Source of the DNA: Flavobacterium alkalisoli
GTDB lineage: Bacteria > Bacteroidota > Bacteroidia > Flavobacteriales > Flavobacteriaceae
DNA length: 64,000 nucleotides
Direction: 5' to 3'
Assembly: GCF_008000935.1 (NCBI RefSeq)
Contig: NZ_CP042831.1
Location: 3,921,856-3,985,855, forward strand
The notes beneath the pieces are model-generated. The model had not been told where the DNA came from, ran no database searches, and saw nothing but the letters and a program-made list of their open reading frames with translations. Within the stretch, counting starts at the first letter, position 1. Every line of letters begins with the position of its first letter. Position numbers and translations under genes: made by a program. Shown in pieces: positions 62,812 to 64,000 of the stretch.

Positions 62812-62819
62812 TACCTTTG
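62812..62819 (+). promoter_or_regulatory. -7 promoter element of the YigZ gene
   Basis: TACCTTTG matches TAnnTTTG, 19 nt before the TTG start. Confidence 0.45.
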
Positions 62820-62838
62820 CAGGCAATTAGCTAAACTC

Positions 62839-63450
62839 TTGGAAAAAGACACCTATAAAACCCTCGCAGCCGCATCGGGAGAAACATTGTTCAAGGAAAA
62901 GAACAGTAAGTTCTTTGGTTATGCATTTCCTGTAACCAGCGAAGAGGAGGTTAAGCTACTGCTTGAAGAAGTTAAAAAACAACACCACTCTGCAAGGCAC
63001 TGGTGCTATGCCTTTCAATTAGGCACAGACGAAAAGAAACTGTATTACCGCGCCAATGACGACGGCGAACCCAGCAACAGTGCAGGCATGCCCATTTACG
63101 GACAAATACAGTCTTTTGAAGTAACCAATGTACTAATTGTCGTTGTACGATACTTTGGCGGAGTTAAACTTGGTGTGGGCGGACTGATCTCCGCTTACCG
63201 CACATCGGCACAAATGGCTCTTGAAGCATCAGACATAATAGAGAAAACAATCGATGTGCATTATGTTATAAAATTCGGTTACCATAATATGAACAAGGTT
63301 ATGCGCGTTATTAAAGAAAAGAACCTTGATATAGTTTCCCAAAAAATGGAAATGGATTGTGAAATTGTAATTGGTACCCGAAAAAAAAATGCTTCAATGA
63401 TTTTTGAAGCATTTAACAGTATCTATGAAATAGCGATTAAAGAAGTTTAA
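62839..63450 (+). CDS. yigZ: YigZ family protein (IMPACT/UPF0029)
   Basis: 203 aa, TTG start at 62839. N-terminal UPF0029 domain with KFFGYAFPVTSEEEV, HSARHWCYAF, NDDGEPSNSAGMPI and RYFGGVKLGVGGLISAYR; C-terminal ferredoxin-like domain. The eukaryotic homologue IMPACT binds GCN1; bacterial YigZ is of uncertain role, possibly in translation or nucleotide binding. Monocistronic. Confidence 0.93.
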   Translation: MEKDTYKTLAAASGETLFKEKNSKFFGYAFPVTSEEEVKLLLEEVKKQHHSARHWCYAFQLGTDEKKLYYRANDDGEPSNSAGMPIYGQIQSFEVTNVLIVVVRYFGGVKLGVGGLISAYRTSAQMALEASDIIEKTIDVHYVIKFGYHNMNKVMRVIKEKNLDIVSQKMEMDCEIVIGTRKKNASMIFEAFNSIYEIAIKEV

Positions 63451-63498
63451 GTTCTTTCTCAAATTGATTTTTTTGAAAAAGAGAAATGTTAAAATTAG

Positions 63499-63906
63499 TT
63501 AAAATTTAACTAAATCCATTTTCTCTGAAACGTAATCCGGAGGCAAAATTGGCCGACCAGTTTTCATGTCCACAAACACCAAAACTGAGTTCCCTGTTGT
63601 TAATAACTCACCCTGCTCATTTAGTATCTCATAGTCGAATTCTATCTTAACAGATTGCTGTTTTTTAAAGATAGTTCGCACTGTTAATAAATCATCATAG
63701 CGGGCAGGTTTTTTGTAATTCATTGTTAAGGAAACAACAGGAAGCATTACCCCCTTTTGCTCCATAAACTTATATGTAAGTCCCAGATTTCGAAGCCATT
63801 CCACACGTCCCATTTCAAAGTATTGCGCGTAATTACCGTGATAAACAACACCCATTTGGTCGGTTTCGGCATATCTTACCCTTACATTAAATTCATGAAT
63901 TTTCAT
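63499..63906 (-). CDS. Acyl-CoA thioesterase, YbgC/4-HBT type
   Basis: 135 aa single hotdog domain. The catalytic block is RVRYAETDQMGVVYHGNYAQYFEMGRVEWLR (D16, H23), with a later LLTVRTIFKKQQSVKIEFDYEI and VFVDMKTGRP. YbgC enzymes hydrolyse short acyl-CoAs. In Flavobacteria a thioesterase gene of this type is often adjacent to dnaA, which would be just beyond the right edge. Confidence 0.92.
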   Translation of the reverse strand: MKIHEFNVRVRYAETDQMGVVYHGNYAQYFEMGRVEWLRNLGLTYKFMEQKGVMLPVVSLTMNYKKPARYDDLLTVRTIFKKQQSVKIEFDYEILNEQGELLTTGNSVLVFVDMKTGRPILPPDYVSEKMDLVKF

Positions 63907-64000
63907 ATTTTTAAAGCGTTAATTTTGTATTAATATTTTTTTAAATCACTTACAATATTTTTTTATAAAAATCAATACGCAAACCATTTTTTTTTAAAAA
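63907..64000. other. AT-rich end of the window
   Basis: 94 bp with several long A/T runs and no gene. No DnaA box (TTATnCACA) could be recognised. It could be the start of an origin-flanking spacer. Confidence 0.3.

Noticed and set aside
63907..64000. Origin of replication
   Set aside because: No DnaA boxes recognised in the 94 bp available.

Overview
The window is a chromosomal segment of a Flavobacteriaceae bacterium, probably Flavobacterium or a close relative. The evidence is AT-rich DNA, the Bacteroidota -7 promoter element (TAnnTTTG) upstream of many genes, and family-typical genes and neighbours: a 1120-residue SecA, DUF4295-rpmG-rpmB beside ftsY, bacillithiol BshC, a FadL-like porin and many small flavobacterial lipoproteins. 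No rRNA, ordinary tRNA gene, insertion sequence, prophage or CRISPR array was found.

Region by region. 1-9.1 kb: the tail of a Ser/Arg/Gly-rich protein, a FadL-like outer-membrane protein, rimO, a B12-dependent-type radical SAM enzyme, bshC, ndk and a DciA-like protein. 9.2-17.1 kb: a serine hydrolase, ftsY, L33/L28, cinA, an Hpt protein, an FAH-family hydrolase, a DnaQ-like exonuclease and a VanX-like dipeptidase. 17.1-22.3 kb: an RNA repair/quality-control locus (below). 22.4-34.2 kb: DinB and DHFR-like proteins, a 2-oxoacid dehydrogenase E2, a glycosyltransferase, Hsp20, ABC-F, a MacB/LolD-type ATPase and a cobalamin adenosyltransferase. 34.3-49.2 kb: secA, two secreted paralogues, an antiporter, a GlcD-like oxidase, DoxX, an AEC carrier, a frameshifted meaB, a MATE pump and PPK2. 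49.3-64 kb: an ECF sigma factor with a von Willebrand/plug-domain partner, a second ABC-F, four tandem two-helix mini-proteins, a run of minus-strand genes (hydrolase, GNAT, DUF2007, a half DEAD-box protein, an NtrC-like regulator without HTH, a Nat-type ABC exporter), a YigZ protein and a YbgC-type thioesterase.

The most notable locus is 17120-22252. A Ro60/TROVE protein and the RNA ligase RtcB, both on the minus strand, flank an 887-bp stretch without protein genes. That stretch contains six consecutive structured units. Each carries the same 24-nt motif, a matching 3' strand that forms a lower and an upper helix, and clear resemblance to the Ro60-binding stem of animal Y RNAs. Three units also carry T-arm, acceptor-like and D-arm hairpins in circularly permuted tRNA order, so the anticodon stem is replaced by the Ro-binding stem and the acceptor end is closed by a small loop. 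Two further units keep only a T-arm-like hairpin and one is a bare stem. A divergent WYL-domain regulator faces the Ro gene, and two near-identical 21-bp operator-like elements sit over the predicted -33 regions of the two divergent promoters. I read this as a WYL-controlled Ro60 / Y-RNA array / RtcB system. Bacterial Y RNAs and Ro60-RtcB linkage are known; a six-member array of graded tRNA likeness with this operator arrangement is what deserves checking.
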